In this document: piece after piece, positions 51,193-59,532 of the stretch | Layout of the letters: each line of letters opens with the position of its first letter | How positions within the stretch are numbered: the first letter of the stretch is position 1 | Source of the DNA: Roseovarius halotolerans | GTDB lineage: Bacteria; Pseudomonadota; Alphaproteobacteria; Rhodobacterales; Rhodobacteraceae | Assembly: GCF_900172255.1 (NCBI RefSeq) | Contig: NZ_FWFU01000001.1 | Location: forward strand, 1 to 64,000 | Direction of reading: 5' to 3' | Length of the DNA stretch: 64,000 nt | Program-made: the position numbers and the translations under genes | Notes under the pieces: generated by a model | What the model was told of the DNA's origin: nothing | The model's input: the letters and a program-made list of their open reading frames with translations, nothing else | Databases searched by the model: none

Positions 51193-51640
51193 TTCCGGTT
51201 GCATTCGGACCGAAATGACGGCCCAGTTTTTTCTCGAAGCAGCCCTTGTAGCCGTTTTTCCGCCGCTGTCTGTCTCTCTCGCACTGCTTGCAGTTGCCGC
51301 GGGTCAGTCGGACGCCGTCTCGATACCGTTTCGTCGGGAAATCCGATTCTGGAGATGCGACACCGCAGGTCGTGCAGCGTTTCCACCATGCGCCGGACGG
51401 GTCTTTCCAGTGGCCGCAGTGTTCGCGTTTGTGGTCTCCGGGGAGCAGTGCCGCCAGGTTCCATAGCTTGTTGTTCTGTCTGTTTTCGTCGCGGTGATGG
51501 ATCTGGAAGCCGTCTGGGATGGGCCCATTCGCGCACTGCCAGACATGCCTGTGCTCGCCCACAATCCGGCCGTCGGAGAGTTTCAGTTGCGGGTATCCAT
51601 CCGACCCGATCCAGCGCTCTATGACTCGATGCTTTGACAT
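51161..51640 (-). CDS. HNH (homing-type) endonuclease
   Basis: This 159-aa protein has an HNH core: IVGEHRHVWQCANGPIPDGF, then HHRDENRQNNKLWNLAAL. A downstream zinc-ribbon-like part has CTTCGVASPESDF and NCKQCERDRQRRK. Free-standing HNH genes of this size are common phage homing endonucleases. It lies between a terminator and the sigma gene, and its stop is inside the stem that hides the sigma gene's ribosome binding site. No good Shine-Dalgarno is seen before ATG 51640. Confidence 0.88.
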   Translation of the reverse strand: MSKHRVIERWIGSDGYPQLKLSDGRIVGEHRHVWQCANGPIPDGFQIHHRDENRQNNKLWNLAALLPGDHKREHCGHWKDPSGAWWKRCTTCGVASPESDFPTKRYRDGVRLTRGNCKQCERDRQRRKNGYKGCFEKKLGRHFGPNATGTTSQVNKNNS

Positions 51641-51674
51641 ACATGGGAGGTCGCGCCCGGGTCAGGATCTCGCA

Positions 51675-51704
51675 CAAAAAAAAGACCCCGGCGCTGGGCC
51701 GGGG
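51675..51704 (-). terminator. Terminator of the D5-helicase operon
   Basis: Minus strand stem CCCCGGC/GCCGGGG (51698-51704 and 51686-51692) is followed by TC and an eight-T run (complement of 51675-51683 region). Confidence 0.9.
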
Positions 51705-51750
51705 CAAGTTCAACAGGTTCGCCAGGGTTACCCGCCTGGCCGGGATTTGT

Positions 51751-54027
51751 TCAGGACTTTCCTCCTGAAATCAGGTTCATAGGGTGGTCGAGGTCGTGAG
51801 CGTTCGGTCGCTTGCCGTCCAGATATGCTTTTCCGTGTGCATTCAGAGCGATCCCGCGGCGGATTACCGTTCCTCCTGGTTTCTCGCGCTTGAGCTTTTT
51901 CTCATCGAGGATCGCACCGAATGCTTTTGTGCTGACAGGATTGCCGGCGGCGTTGTGGTCGAGATACGCGCAGTAGGCTTTGTAGAGATTGCCGTGAGCG
52001 CAGAATGTCTTTGAGTTGATCTCGCAGCACTGCTCGAAGAAATCGCCGGTGGGGTCTGTCTCGACCTGGTAGCGATTGATGCGATCGGAGACCGCCGCAG
52101 GTTCCTCTCCGAGGCTCTGCTCGGCATACCACTCTACGGCGCCGCGAACGGCCCACGCAAGGATGCCGGCACGTTCAGACCGCAGCCTGTTCTTGACGCC
52201 GATGTCTTTCGGCTTGGAGACGCCCGCGACATAGTTCTTGTCGCCGGGATTGGCGTAGCTGTTGGGAAAGTTGATGACTTTCACCCGGCGCCAGATCGCG
52301 TCGCCTTGGCTATGAATGTTCGGCAGGTCATTGGTGTCCATTACGATCTTACCGACGGGGAGGAAGGAAATCATGCTCTGATATTTCTTTGCGGCGGTCA
52401 CGGTGCCCTGGCCGCTGAAATGCTTAAGCCGGGCTTCATCAAGGACGTCGCTCGGGTCGCCCTCGGATGCGTGAATGAGACGGGCGCCGCGAAGATTTGC
52501 AAGAACTTCATCGGTGCCGCCGTTGTTGAATGATCCGCGCTGCTTCATGAGATAGTCCTTCGAGATCGTGGTCACATAGTCGCCAAGGATCTCTTCAAAT
52601 GTCAGCGTCAGGACGCCCTTACCGTTCGACCCGGTGCCGTCGAGAAAAAGGAACTTCTGCTCATCTGTCTCGCCGGTCAGGATGTAGCCCATCCATCGCT
52701 GGATGTAGCGGATCGTGTCGGCGTCGCCGTTGAAAATGTCGTTGAGGAAGGACAGCCATTCCGGGCATTCGGCTTTCTGGTCGTAATGCGTCTTGCAGGT
52801 CTTCGATATCATCAGCTCCTGCGACGGTGCTACCAATTCACCGGTGCGGAGATTGACGGCGCCGTTGCGGACCCCGAGCATCGCATTATCGGCGTCGAGA
52901 TCATTTGCGGAGGCTTGCATATGTGACCGGGCGAGCTTCGAGATCGCCGCGATACTCTTCTGGCTCTGGCTCGTTTTCGCCCACCCCGCCAGCTCTTCGA
53001 CAGAAAAGCGCACGGCCTCTGGATCCTCGACACGGCCATCGCCGCGCTTGTCACCCTCGCGCATGACCTGAGCCTCTTTCTTGCTCATGGGCAGATACTT
53101 GACGAGATCTGGAGCATACTGATGCAGAACGCGGGCGGTCGTGAGGTCGCGGGCGACAGAACGGGCCGTTTCCTGTGCGACGCGATCGAGTGATCCGCCC
53201 TGCGGGTCGGCGAGCCAGCGGACGCCAGTCCATGCCATCACGCCCACACCATCCACATCGAGAACCTTGTCGCCATACTTCACAAGCATCCGCTCAGCAT
53301 TGCCAAGGTCGGTGCGCTCTGCGTCGAGCAGGCACCAGATGTCGGCGGCGGTGATGCCCTCGGCAGCAGAAGCCAGACCCGCGAAAACGCGGTCATCGTG
53401 CGCGGCGCGGTCTTCCTCGATATCGCTCACGACCTCATGGCTTGCCTGCGCCTTCTTCGATGCGAGAACATCGGCCTGATCCACCCACCGATGTTTCACA
53501 GACTTCTCTCCGAGACCTTCCGTCAGTTCTTCAAACTCACGATCGGACATAAGCGCCACTTGCTCAAAAGAGGTAATCCCGGCATTGCGCAGGGTCTTCT
53601 CGACCGCGCCCGTGATGCCGCCGATGTCGGTCAGCTTGTCGTTGTCCTGATCTTCTTCCGGCTCACCCGGATCCACCTCTTCCGGCGCCATAGCCGCAGC
53701 CGCATCTACGGCAGCCTTGCGCCAGCCGCCTGTCTTAGCACGCTTCGACAGCCCTTTCTTCACGCCGTCCAGCGCATCGTCGGTTGCCTCGGACAGGTCA
53801 TGGAAGGTGCGAATGCCTGCAGCCTTGAGCTTATCGTCGAGGGCTGGTCCGATACCCTTGAGGGCGGTCAGGTCGTCTTCATCTTCTGGATCGTCTGCGC
53901 ACTGCTCTTCATTGCCGTCGGGCGCAGGAGCCTCGGCGCCACCGCCGACGGCCTGCTCGCGGATATTCTGCGCCACTTCTTCATAGCGGGCGACACGGGT
54001 GCGGAGGATTTTGATGTGCTTACGCAT
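51751..54027 (-). CDS. D5-type replicative helicase (P4-primase C-terminal family) with HhH domains
   Basis: This 758-aa protein has a C-terminal SF3/D5 helicase: D5N-like region, Walker A FLDGTGSNGKGVL at about residue 465, IHASEGDPSD, and sensor region IVMDTNDLPNI. The N-terminal 190 residues hold two helix-hairpin-helix-like repeats (LTALKGIGPALDDKLKAAGI and LTDIGGITGAVEKTLRNAGI) in acidic linkers. No DnaG or archaeo-eukaryotic primase motif is recognised. It should unwind the phage origin. The upstream small gene and dyad region support a replication module. Confidence 0.85.
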   Translation of the reverse strand: MRKHIKILRTRVARYEEVAQNIREQAVGGGAEAPAPDGNEEQCADDPEDEDDLTALKGIGPALDDKLKAAGIRTFHDLSEATDDALDGVKKGLSKRAKTGGWRKAAVDAAAAMAPEEVDPGEPEEDQDNDKLTDIGGITGAVEKTLRNAGITSFEQVALMSDREFEELTEGLGEKSVKHRWVDQADVLASKKAQASHEVVSDIEEDRAAHDDRVFAGLASAAEGITAADIWCLLDAERTDLGNAERMLVKYGDKVLDVDGVGVMAWTGVRWLADPQGGSLDRVAQETARSVARDLTTARVLHQYAPDLVKYLPMSKKEAQVMREGDKRGDGRVEDPEAVRFSVEELAGWAKTSQSQKSIAAISKLARSHMQASANDLDADNAMLGVRNGAVNLRTGELVAPSQELMISKTCKTHYDQKAECPEWLSFLNDIFNGDADTIRYIQRWMGYILTGETDEQKFLFLDGTGSNGKGVLTLTFEEILGDYVTTISKDYLMKQRGSFNNGGTDEVLANLRGARLIHASEGDPSDVLDEARLKHFSGQGTVTAAKKYQSMISFLPVGKIVMDTNDLPNIHSQGDAIWRRVKVINFPNSYANPGDKNYVAGVSKPKDIGVKNRLRSERAGILAWAVRGAVEWYAEQSLGEEPAAVSDRINRYQVETDPTGDFFEQCCEINSKTFCAHGNLYKAYCAYLDHNAAGNPVSTKAFGAILDEKKLKREKPGGTVIRRGIALNAHGKAYLDGKRPNAHDLDHPMNLISGGKS

Positions 54028-54096
54028 TTTGAATACCTGTTGTGATAGTGTTTTTGATTGCTGCTCGAAGCAGGTAGTGACGAAGATGGGGCCCGT

Positions 54097-54393
54097 TCAA
54101 ACGGATCGGACGAAAATCGCGCCGTTTCCGTCGCAGTGCTCAAGAATGCAGAATGCATGCGGCTTTACGAACGACGGAAGACTTGGGATATCGGTCCCGG
54201 CCACGACATGTGTCACTCCAGAAACGCGCACGAGGGCGATGCGCTGGCCCTCGAGGGTCTTACCGACTGAGCGTCGAGCAATCGAATGGCGCTTGGCATA
54301 AGTTCCTTCTGCATCAGCCAGGGCGGACTTGTAAGCGATCTGGGTCGTTGTTCCGAGGTAGCTTGGCTTCTTCATCGTCTTGGTCATGTTCAT
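54097..54393 (-). CDS. Small phage protein upstream of the replicative helicase
   Basis: This 98-aa basic protein (MNMTKTMKKPSYLGTTTQIA) is of unknown function. It is 69 nt upstream of the helicase gene in the same direction and next to the dyad region. A short Cys-containing C-terminal half (FCILEHCDGNGAIFVRSV) is seen. Confidence 0.6.
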   Translation of the reverse strand: MNMTKTMKKPSYLGTTTQIAYKSALADAEGTYAKRHSIARRSVGKTLEGQRIALVRVSGVTHVVAGTDIPSLPSFVKPHAFCILEHCDGNGAIFVRSV

Positions 54394-54425
54394 GCTCCGT
54401 TCTCATCTGGATTGGAAATTGTTCC

Positions 54426-54751
54426 TATGACGATCTGAACCAAGCGAGAAAACTAACTTTCTTACAAGCATTTGAAAAACAGACATAAAAACAGGGCGTC
54501 TATGACGATATGACGATTGACGGTTTTCCCAGAGAGGTCTCCATGAGGTGTGTGTGTAATTAACTTTTCGGGGTATATGATATTATCGTAATTCCTCCCG
54601 CGTACGCGGGGGAAATAAAGGCATATCATACTAAAACTTAATTCTTGCTATGCTTCATGGGAAGGTCTCTGGAAAAACACCGGATCGTCATATCGTCATA
54701 GCTGATTGCGAAAAGTTGCCGATTTTCCAGGGACTTCCGGCGTATGACGAT
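54426..54751. repeat. Six TATGACGAT boxes (iteron-like)
   Basis: Plus-strand copies lie at 54426-54434, 54501-54509, 54509-54517 and 54743-54751; minus-strand copies at 54684-54692 and 54692-54700. Two pairs overlap by one base. They surround and form the ends of the 202-bp dyad. Confidence 0.85.
54500..54701. repeat. 202-bp nested dyad, candidate replication origin or operator
   Basis: Perfect 18-bp outer arms CTATGACGATATGACGAT (54500-54517) and ATCGTCATATCGTCATAG (54684-54701) are centred at 54600.5. Many inner positions also pair on the same axis: TTTT-CCAGAGA (54524-54535 with 54666-54677), CCATGA (54541-54546 with 54655-54660), and TAATTAACTTTT (54557-54568 with 54633-54644). A central palindrome CCCGCGTACGCGGG lies at 54597-54610. 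The flanks are AT-rich. Confidence 0.8.
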
Positions 54752-54842
54752 TTTCCCGATCGTAATGGATCGTCTTGGATTTCGCTTCTGATCCACTGAA
54801 AAGGCCAATCTCCCTCCTGAACAGGAAAGGGAGCAAGGTCAG

Positions 54843-55184
54843 ATGAAAGACATACAGACAGCAGTATCGCGCAACCTTGCGTTGGTCGCGGCATATCTCG
54901 ACGTTCGATTTGAGTATGCTGCGCCGGTTGTTGTTATGACGAACGCCCAGCCTCACAGACTATCAGACGCATATCTCGCGACGCTCATGGTGGATTATTG
55001 CGACAAGGTGCGGTTCTCGGGACCAGTCGTGAAAGAAGCGGCGCGTTGCTTATACCGCTTGGGGTATCGTGTCAGGTTCTTCGAAGGAGAACCAGCGCGA
55101 GATCTTCTTGTCGGTCGTGCGCGCGATCTTTCTGCGCATGAGCGGCTGGAGGCCATCGCGCATTTTGCGCGCGCACGTTGCTGA
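54843..55184 (+). CDS. Phage hypothetical protein
   Basis: This 113-aa protein (MKDIQTAVSRNLALVAAYLD) has mixed helix and strand. The context next to the candidate origin is the only clue. AAGGGAGCAAGG precedes the ATG. Its TGA abuts the stop of the convergent gene with no gap. Confidence 0.65.
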   Translation: MKDIQTAVSRNLALVAAYLDVRFEYAAPVVVMTNAQPHRLSDAYLATLMVDYCDKVRFSGPVVKEAARCLYRLGYRVRFFEGEPARDLLVGRARDLSAHERLEAIAHFARARC

Positions 55185-55700
55185 CTATCGCTCGCAGACC
55201 TCGGCCGCTTGCCAGGTTGCTTCCACTTCAACAACGCCTAAAGCCGATGCTTTCGCGCGGATTGTCTGTGGTCGAGCGCGCATGGTGCAGAGGCCGTCGA
55301 TGGCGGCTTGCATGGCCTCTACAATTTTATCTTGGATGTCTTCGGCGGAGTAATAAGCAAGCATCGAGGATTGACTGAACTCGCCGTTGATAAACGGTGG
55401 CGCGAACTCGATTGGCGGGCCGCCGTCACGTGGGACCGCAAGATATATCGTCACCCCAGGCGCCGGGTTACGCGTATACAGTGAGAACTCGTCGGCGCCA
55501 GACAGGCTTGCAGAGGCTTCGTCGGCTGACCAGCCTTGGCTCGACAAGATGTCGACGATCTCGCCCTCAGACATCACGCCCTCGACGTTCCAGGTTCGAC
55601 TTTCGATACCCTGCTCAATCGCGTGAATGATCTCTTGAGCTGGGGCGGCCGCAAATGATGCCGCAAGCATTGCGACTGCCAGGGAAAATGTCTTGAGCAT
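55185..55700 (-). CDS. Secreted protein of unknown function
   Basis: This 171-aa protein has a clear signal peptide (MLKTFSLAVAMLAASFAAAPAQ) with cleavage after APA or AQ. The mature part is acidic and has two Cys (GLCTM, EVCER) that could form a disulfide. It is the only exported protein in this part of the prophage and is read against its neighbours, like a lysogenic conversion (moron) gene. GAGGTATCTTC precedes the start. Confidence 0.75.
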   Translation of the reverse strand: MLKTFSLAVAMLAASFAAAPAQEIIHAIEQGIESRTWNVEGVMSEGEIVDILSSQGWSADEASASLSGADEFSLYTRNPAPGVTIYLAVPRDGGPPIEFAPPFINGEFSQSSMLAYYSAEDIQDKIVEAMQAAIDGLCTMRARPQTIRAKASALGVVEVEATWQAAEVCER

Positions 55701-55824
55701 GAAGATACCTCTCGTTCACGCGAGGAGGCTATCAGGTTTTTCCATTTTTTCGAGTGTGTCGTTTTGGCGGCCATCTTCCGGGGCGTAAATCCCTTAGAGA
55801 AACAGACAAACACGGGAGAGTGTT

Positions 55825-56394
55825 ATGAAAGATATGGTGAAACTGAAGCGGGCGGATCTTGAGCAGGTCTTGCGTGATGCGTTGCGTCTTGGGGCGCAGG
55901 GACACGGCGTCAAGCATAAGCGCCTGGTCCAGGGATTAATGGAAGAGGCCGATGGGAAGGCAATCCCGATGAATGAGATGGAACGCGAGCGTGGCGAGAT
56001 CTTCGAGTCCGCAGTCGAGCGCCGCATTTGCTCTCGCATTGGACTTCCACATTGGATCGTGACCGGCGATGTGTCCGGCATCTCAGATCGCGTCGCGCGT
56101 CATAGCATCAAGCTGGCGCGGAAAAATGTGAACTCTATATTTGACCGGGCAGAGAGGCAGCTCAAGCCAATTGGAGAGCGCGCCGAAGAGGAGGTCAGCT
56201 GCGGCGACGATGACTGCTGTCCGAGTTTGCCGGCGGATATCATTGCCATGACTGAGGCTTCACGCCGATCTCATCTTCTTGATAAAATCACCGGACTGCC
56301 AGGCTTTTGTGATTATGAAGAGGAGGGTCTGGATCGCCTTCACTCACTCACAACCGCCCAGCTCGAGCAAGTCATCCGCCTCGCCAAGCCCTGA
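55825..56394 (+). CDS. Phage hypothetical protein
   Basis: This 189-aa largely helical protein (MKDMVKLKRADLEQVLRDAL) has a CGDDDCCP motif near residue 130, which could bind metal. GGGAGAG upstream supports the start. It is followed by a strong terminator, so it is the last rightward gene before the late operon. Function unknown. Confidence 0.68.
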   Translation: MKDMVKLKRADLEQVLRDALRLGAQGHGVKHKRLVQGLMEEADGKAIPMNEMERERGEIFESAVERRICSRIGLPHWIVTGDVSGISDRVARHSIKLARKNVNSIFDRAERQLKPIGERAEEEVSCGDDDCCPSLPADIIAMTEASRRSHLLDKITGLPGFCDYEEEGLDRLHSLTTAQLEQVIRLAKP

Positions 56395-56402
56395 CCCACA
56401 GA

Positions 56403-56431
56403 CCCCGGCCACCGCGCCGGGGTTTTTCTTT
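56403..56431 (+). terminator. Terminator before the late operon
   Basis: Stem CCCCGGC (56403-56409) / GCCGGGG (56416-56422) is followed by TTTTTCTTT. Late transcription must therefore restart downstream. Confidence 0.92.
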
Positions 56432-56434
56432 GAC

Positions 56435-56461
56435 CGAACCGCGCATTTAGGACCGATATTC
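56435..56461 (+). promoter_or_regulatory. Candidate phage late promoter P1
   Basis: CGAACCGCGCATTT followed by AGGACCGATATTC, 27 bp. It shares CGAAC and GGACCGATATTC at identical spacing with P2 (59220) and P3 (61171). It sits 4 bp after a terminator and upstream of the terminase genes. Confidence 0.65.
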
Positions 56462-56634
56462 AACACAGTAAGCCCCTGGGGACCCTGGACCCCCGGGGTG
56501 TTGTTATGCAGGGGGGCGAGTGGCCGTTATTTTCCTCTGTGAACAAATTTTAGAAACGCGTTTCGGTTCGCATTGACGGCAATCCGCAAACCAATGGCAA
56601 GCAAATAACCCAATGAAAGCAAGGCTTAGGCAAG

Positions 56635-57222
56635 GTGTCATCTAAAGACGAAGAAGCGACGAAACCGAAGCTCCTCTGGGGCACGCAGGACATGGCTGCG
56701 TTTCTCGGTGTGAGCGATCGTCGCCTGCAGCAACTTGTCGATGAGGGCGTTGCGGTTCGTGAAGCCAGGGGGAAATACAATGCCCTTGAAACGATCTCTA
56801 ACTACCTGGCGCTTATGCGAGATGGTGGTGGCGGAGAGGTGGTCGATGACAAGGCCGCGCTTGTAAAAGAGCAAAGGCGCTGGACAAAGATCCGGGCCGA
56901 CAAGGATGCCGCTGCCCTGGCTATTCTGCACGGCGAGATCGTGATGATCGAAGACGCCTGTGCTCTTCTGGCTGAAGAGGCCGGATCCGTTCGGGCGGCG
57001 CTCGAGGGCGAAGAGAACCAGCTTGTCGACAAGTTTTCCGGAAGGATACTTGAGCCCGCAGAAGTTGCCATCGAATTGAGAGCGTCGCGCGAGAGAGCGT
57101 TCAAGCACGTCACACTCGACACGGATAATCCGCGTCGCCCGGTCACGAAAGAAGTTCCGCAAGAGTTCCTCAATGACGATACAGACATCGAGCACCCAGT
57201 TCCGGGAGGCGATGCGGAATAA
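56635..57222 (+). CDS. Terminase small subunit
   Basis: This 195-aa protein has an N-terminal helix-turn-helix of the Nu1/gp1 type (TQDMAAFLGVSDRRLQQLVD), a long helical middle, and an acidic C-terminal tail. It recognises phage DNA for packaging. It starts with GTG (MSSKDEEATKPKLLW) after AAGG. It overlaps the large subunit by 11 nt. Confidence 0.85.
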   Translation: MSSKDEEATKPKLLWGTQDMAAFLGVSDRRLQQLVDEGVAVREARGKYNALETISNYLALMRDGGGGEVVDDKAALVKEQRRWTKIRADKDAAALAILHGEIVMIEDACALLAEEAGSVRAALEGEENQLVDKFSGRILEPAEVAIELRASRERAFKHVTLDTDNPRRPVTKEVPQEFLNDDTDIEHPVPGGDAE

Positions 57223-59215
57223 CGCCCGAGGTAGGTTCCGCGACGTCACCAGGAAGCTTTTCGCCGCTCCCCTGCAGATGACAGGGAGCGAGTATGCCGA
57301 CGAATTCGGCGTGCTTATTGATGGCGGCAAGGTGCAAAAGTGGAGGACATACCCTCTCCAGAAAGAGATACTCGACGCGTTCGCTGACACGACGATTCCA
57401 GAGGTTGCGGTGATGAAGTCGGCGCGGATGGGGATCTCCGAATGCTTGAACCACGAGGTCCAGCGCCGCATTCATATTGAGCCGTGCGCGATCGGCATGT
57501 ATCGCCCGAAGGAGGCGGACGCTGAGCGCTATATGGAGAAGCGCTTCGATCCAAGGTCGCGTGCCGTTCCTGAGGTCAAGGAGCTTCTGTTCCTGTCATC
57601 TTCTGGCAAGAGGAAAGAAAAACGGACCGAGCGCGCATTCAGGAACGGCGCCTCGCTAATGGTTCTCGGTGCCGAGTCCGAAGATAACTTTCGGGATCAC
57701 ACGCTCAAGTTTATTGCGTTGGACGAACTCGACGCCTTGGGATTCGCGCCCACGAAAGGCGGCGGCAACAAGTACGACATGGCACGCCGCCGTGGATATC
57801 AGTTCTGGGACTCGAAGGTTGTTGCGATCTCGACTCCGAAGGCGCCGGCAGAGGAGGGCGGTCGGATCCATGCTCTATTCCTCGAGAGCGATCAGCGGCA
57901 CTACTATGTCCCGTGTCCACATTGTGGCCATGAGTTCACGCCGGTCTGGGGAGATGCCGAAAATCCTGGCGGAATGAAATGGGATGACGCTGATCCCACG
58001 AAAGTTTGGTATGAGTGCCCCGAGAATGGCTGCGTGATCGAGCACCACGATAAGAAGGGAATGGTGGAGCGCGGCCGATGGGTCCCTCACAAGCCTGAGG
58101 TCAAGAGTCGTCGCGGATACTACCTGAACCAGATCATCTCCTTTGCTCCAAAAGCATCCTGGCAAGCGATGGTGGCGGAGTGGTTGGAGGCGTGCCGAAC
58201 AGGCGCGGCGCAGATCCAGTCTTTCAAGAACGAGGTTCTGGGACTTCCATTCAGCACCGCCGCCGCCACAGAGACCGCAGACGAAGAGACCCTCTATCAA
58301 GCGGTGACGGACCTTGGCGATGCCGAGGTTCCGGCATGGGCGAAGGCCTTGGTGTGGGGTGTCGACCGGCAGAAGGGCGGCGCCGATTGGAGCGAGTCAT
58401 ATCTCGAAGCTGCGCTATGGGCTTTTGGTCCTGGTCGCCGGCCCTTTCAGGTTGGGCATTGGGTGCTCGATGAGTTTCCGCAGACCGATAGACGATGCTG
58501 GGATGAGCTTGAGAGACTTGCAACCAGGACGTTCATTGACACGAATGGAAGGCCGCGCAAAGCGGACGGCTTGGGCATCGACCATAACGGTGGGCTTACC
58601 CAGACCGTGAACGACTGGGTGCGGCGTATGCGCAAGATCCCCGGCCGGAAGTATTGGTTTGCTTTGAATGGCGAGTCGAAGGGAAACGGTAAGCGCGGGA
58701 AATCCATCTGGCCCCGCACCTCATCGAAGCGCGGGGAGTTCCTCTACACTGTCGATGTTGACCTGGCTAAGGACGAGATTGCGGAGTGGTTGTCGTCCGG
58801 TTTTATCGAGTTCAATTCCAACTCGATCGAGGGTTCTGTCTGTCTTTCTGATGCGGATGAGTTGGAGCGTTTCGTGAAACGAATGCTCTCAGAAAAGCGG
58901 TATCCCGTCCCTGGCGGCGGGACGAAATGGGTGGGTCCGAAAGGAAGGGGCCGCGATGGCAATGAGCCTTTCGATTGCTTCGTGTATGCAACGATCTTGA
59001 CATACGCGATGGAAAACCTCCCAGGCGGGCTTCGCTGGCGCCGGGCATTTGCTCCAGACAATCGCCTTCCTTCTTCCCCTGATCAGGAAGATGCGTCCCT
59101 CTCAGAACGTGCTGCAGCTACGGCGCCGCGTGAGCAATCTGAGACTGCGTCCACTCAAGAGCCAGCCAAGACGACAGCTCCTAAGCCGGGGCTCATAAGA
59201 ATCAGCAGGTTCTAA
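57212..59215 (+). CDS. Terminase large subunit (GpA family)
   Basis: This 667-aa packaging motor has a Walker A-like VMKSARMGISE and Walker B KFIALDELDAL. A zinc-type CPHCGHEF...CPENGC segment follows, then a C-terminal nuclease part (WGVDRQKGG, LGIDHNGG, NEPFDCFVYA). It translocates DNA into the prohead and cuts cos ends in lambda. The ATG at 57212 has GGGAGG 6 nt upstream and lies inside the small-subunit 3' end; 57173 lacks such a site. Confidence 0.95.
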   Translation: MRNNARGRFRDVTRKLFAAPLQMTGSEYADEFGVLIDGGKVQKWRTYPLQKEILDAFADTTIPEVAVMKSARMGISECLNHEVQRRIHIEPCAIGMYRPKEADAERYMEKRFDPRSRAVPEVKELLFLSSSGKRKEKRTERAFRNGASLMVLGAESEDNFRDHTLKFIALDELDALGFAPTKGGGNKYDMARRRGYQFWDSKVVAISTPKAPAEEGGRIHALFLESDQRHYYVPCPHCGHEFTPVWGDAENPGGMKWDDADPTKVWYECPENGCVIEHHDKKGMVERGRWVPHKPEVKSRRGYYLNQIISFAPKASWQAMVAEWLEACRTGAAQIQSFKNEVLGLPFSTAAATETADEETLYQAVTDLGDAEVPAWAKALVWGVDRQKGGADWSESYLEAALWAFGPGRRPFQVGHWVLDEFPQTDRRCWDELERLATRTFIDTNGRPRKADGLGIDHNGGLTQTVNDWVRRMRKIPGRKYWFALNGESKGNGKRGKSIWPRTSSKRGEFLYTVDVDLAKDEIAEWLSSGFIEFNSNSIEGSVCLSDADELERFVKRMLSEKRYPVPGGGTKWVGPKGRGRDGNEPFDCFVYATILTYAMENLPGGLRWRRAFAPDNRLPSSPDQEDASLSERAAATAPREQSETASTQEPAKTTAPKPGLIRISRF

Positions 59216-59219
59216 CGAA

Positions 59220-59246
59220 CGAACAGCCAGGGCGGGACCGATATTC
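59220..59246 (+). promoter_or_regulatory. Candidate phage late promoter P2
   Basis: CGAACAGCCAGGGC followed by GGGACCGATATTC, 27 bp, between the large terminase and the gpW gene. The preceding bases give CGAACGAAC, as also at P3. Confidence 0.62.
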
Positions 59247-59273
59247 CAAGAGAACCCAAGGAGTATCCCGCCC

Positions 59274-59531
59274 GTGGCTGTCTACGATTCCCAGAGCTTC
59301 ACCCTCGAAGACTTGCGCGCAATGCGGAAGCGCATCCTGGAGCAGCGTGCTAAGGGTGTCTCGTCCTGGTCCTACAACGGGCAGTCTTTCACATACAGCT
59401 CGCCCGACGCGATGATGCGTGTTGCCGACGAGATCACTCGAGAGATCCGTCACCGCATGGCCGACGATCTTGGACTCCAACCAGTGGATTTGAATGGGCC
59501 GATTATCACGCGGCCCCTGGCAGGAAGTTGA
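59274..59531 (+). CDS. gpW-like head-tail joining protein
   Basis: This 85-aa protein (MAVYDSQSFTLEDLRAMRKR) matches the size and pattern of lambda gpW, including a beta-hairpin with SWSYNGQSFTYSS. gpW closes the portal after packaging and builds the tail connector. It starts with GTG at 59274 after AAGGAG. Portal follows 1 nt later. Confidence 0.8.
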   Translation: MAVYDSQSFTLEDLRAMRKRILEQRAKGVSSWSYNGQSFTYSSPDAMMRVADEITREIRHRMADDLGLQPVDLNGPIITRPLAGS

Positions 59532-59532
59532 C

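Larger units (their letters stand above)
54394..54842. other. 449-bp divergent intergenic region
   Basis: This gene-free region separates leftward and rightward transcription. It contains the dyad and TATGACGAT boxes described separately. Promoters for both directions must lie here; AT-rich stretches at 54557-54590 and 54613-54645 are the best candidates. Confidence 0.6.

Noticed and set aside
37911-55807. AAACAGACA-like repeats near 37912, 54476 and 55799
   Set aside because: Short, AT-rich and without a common position relative to genes; could be chance.
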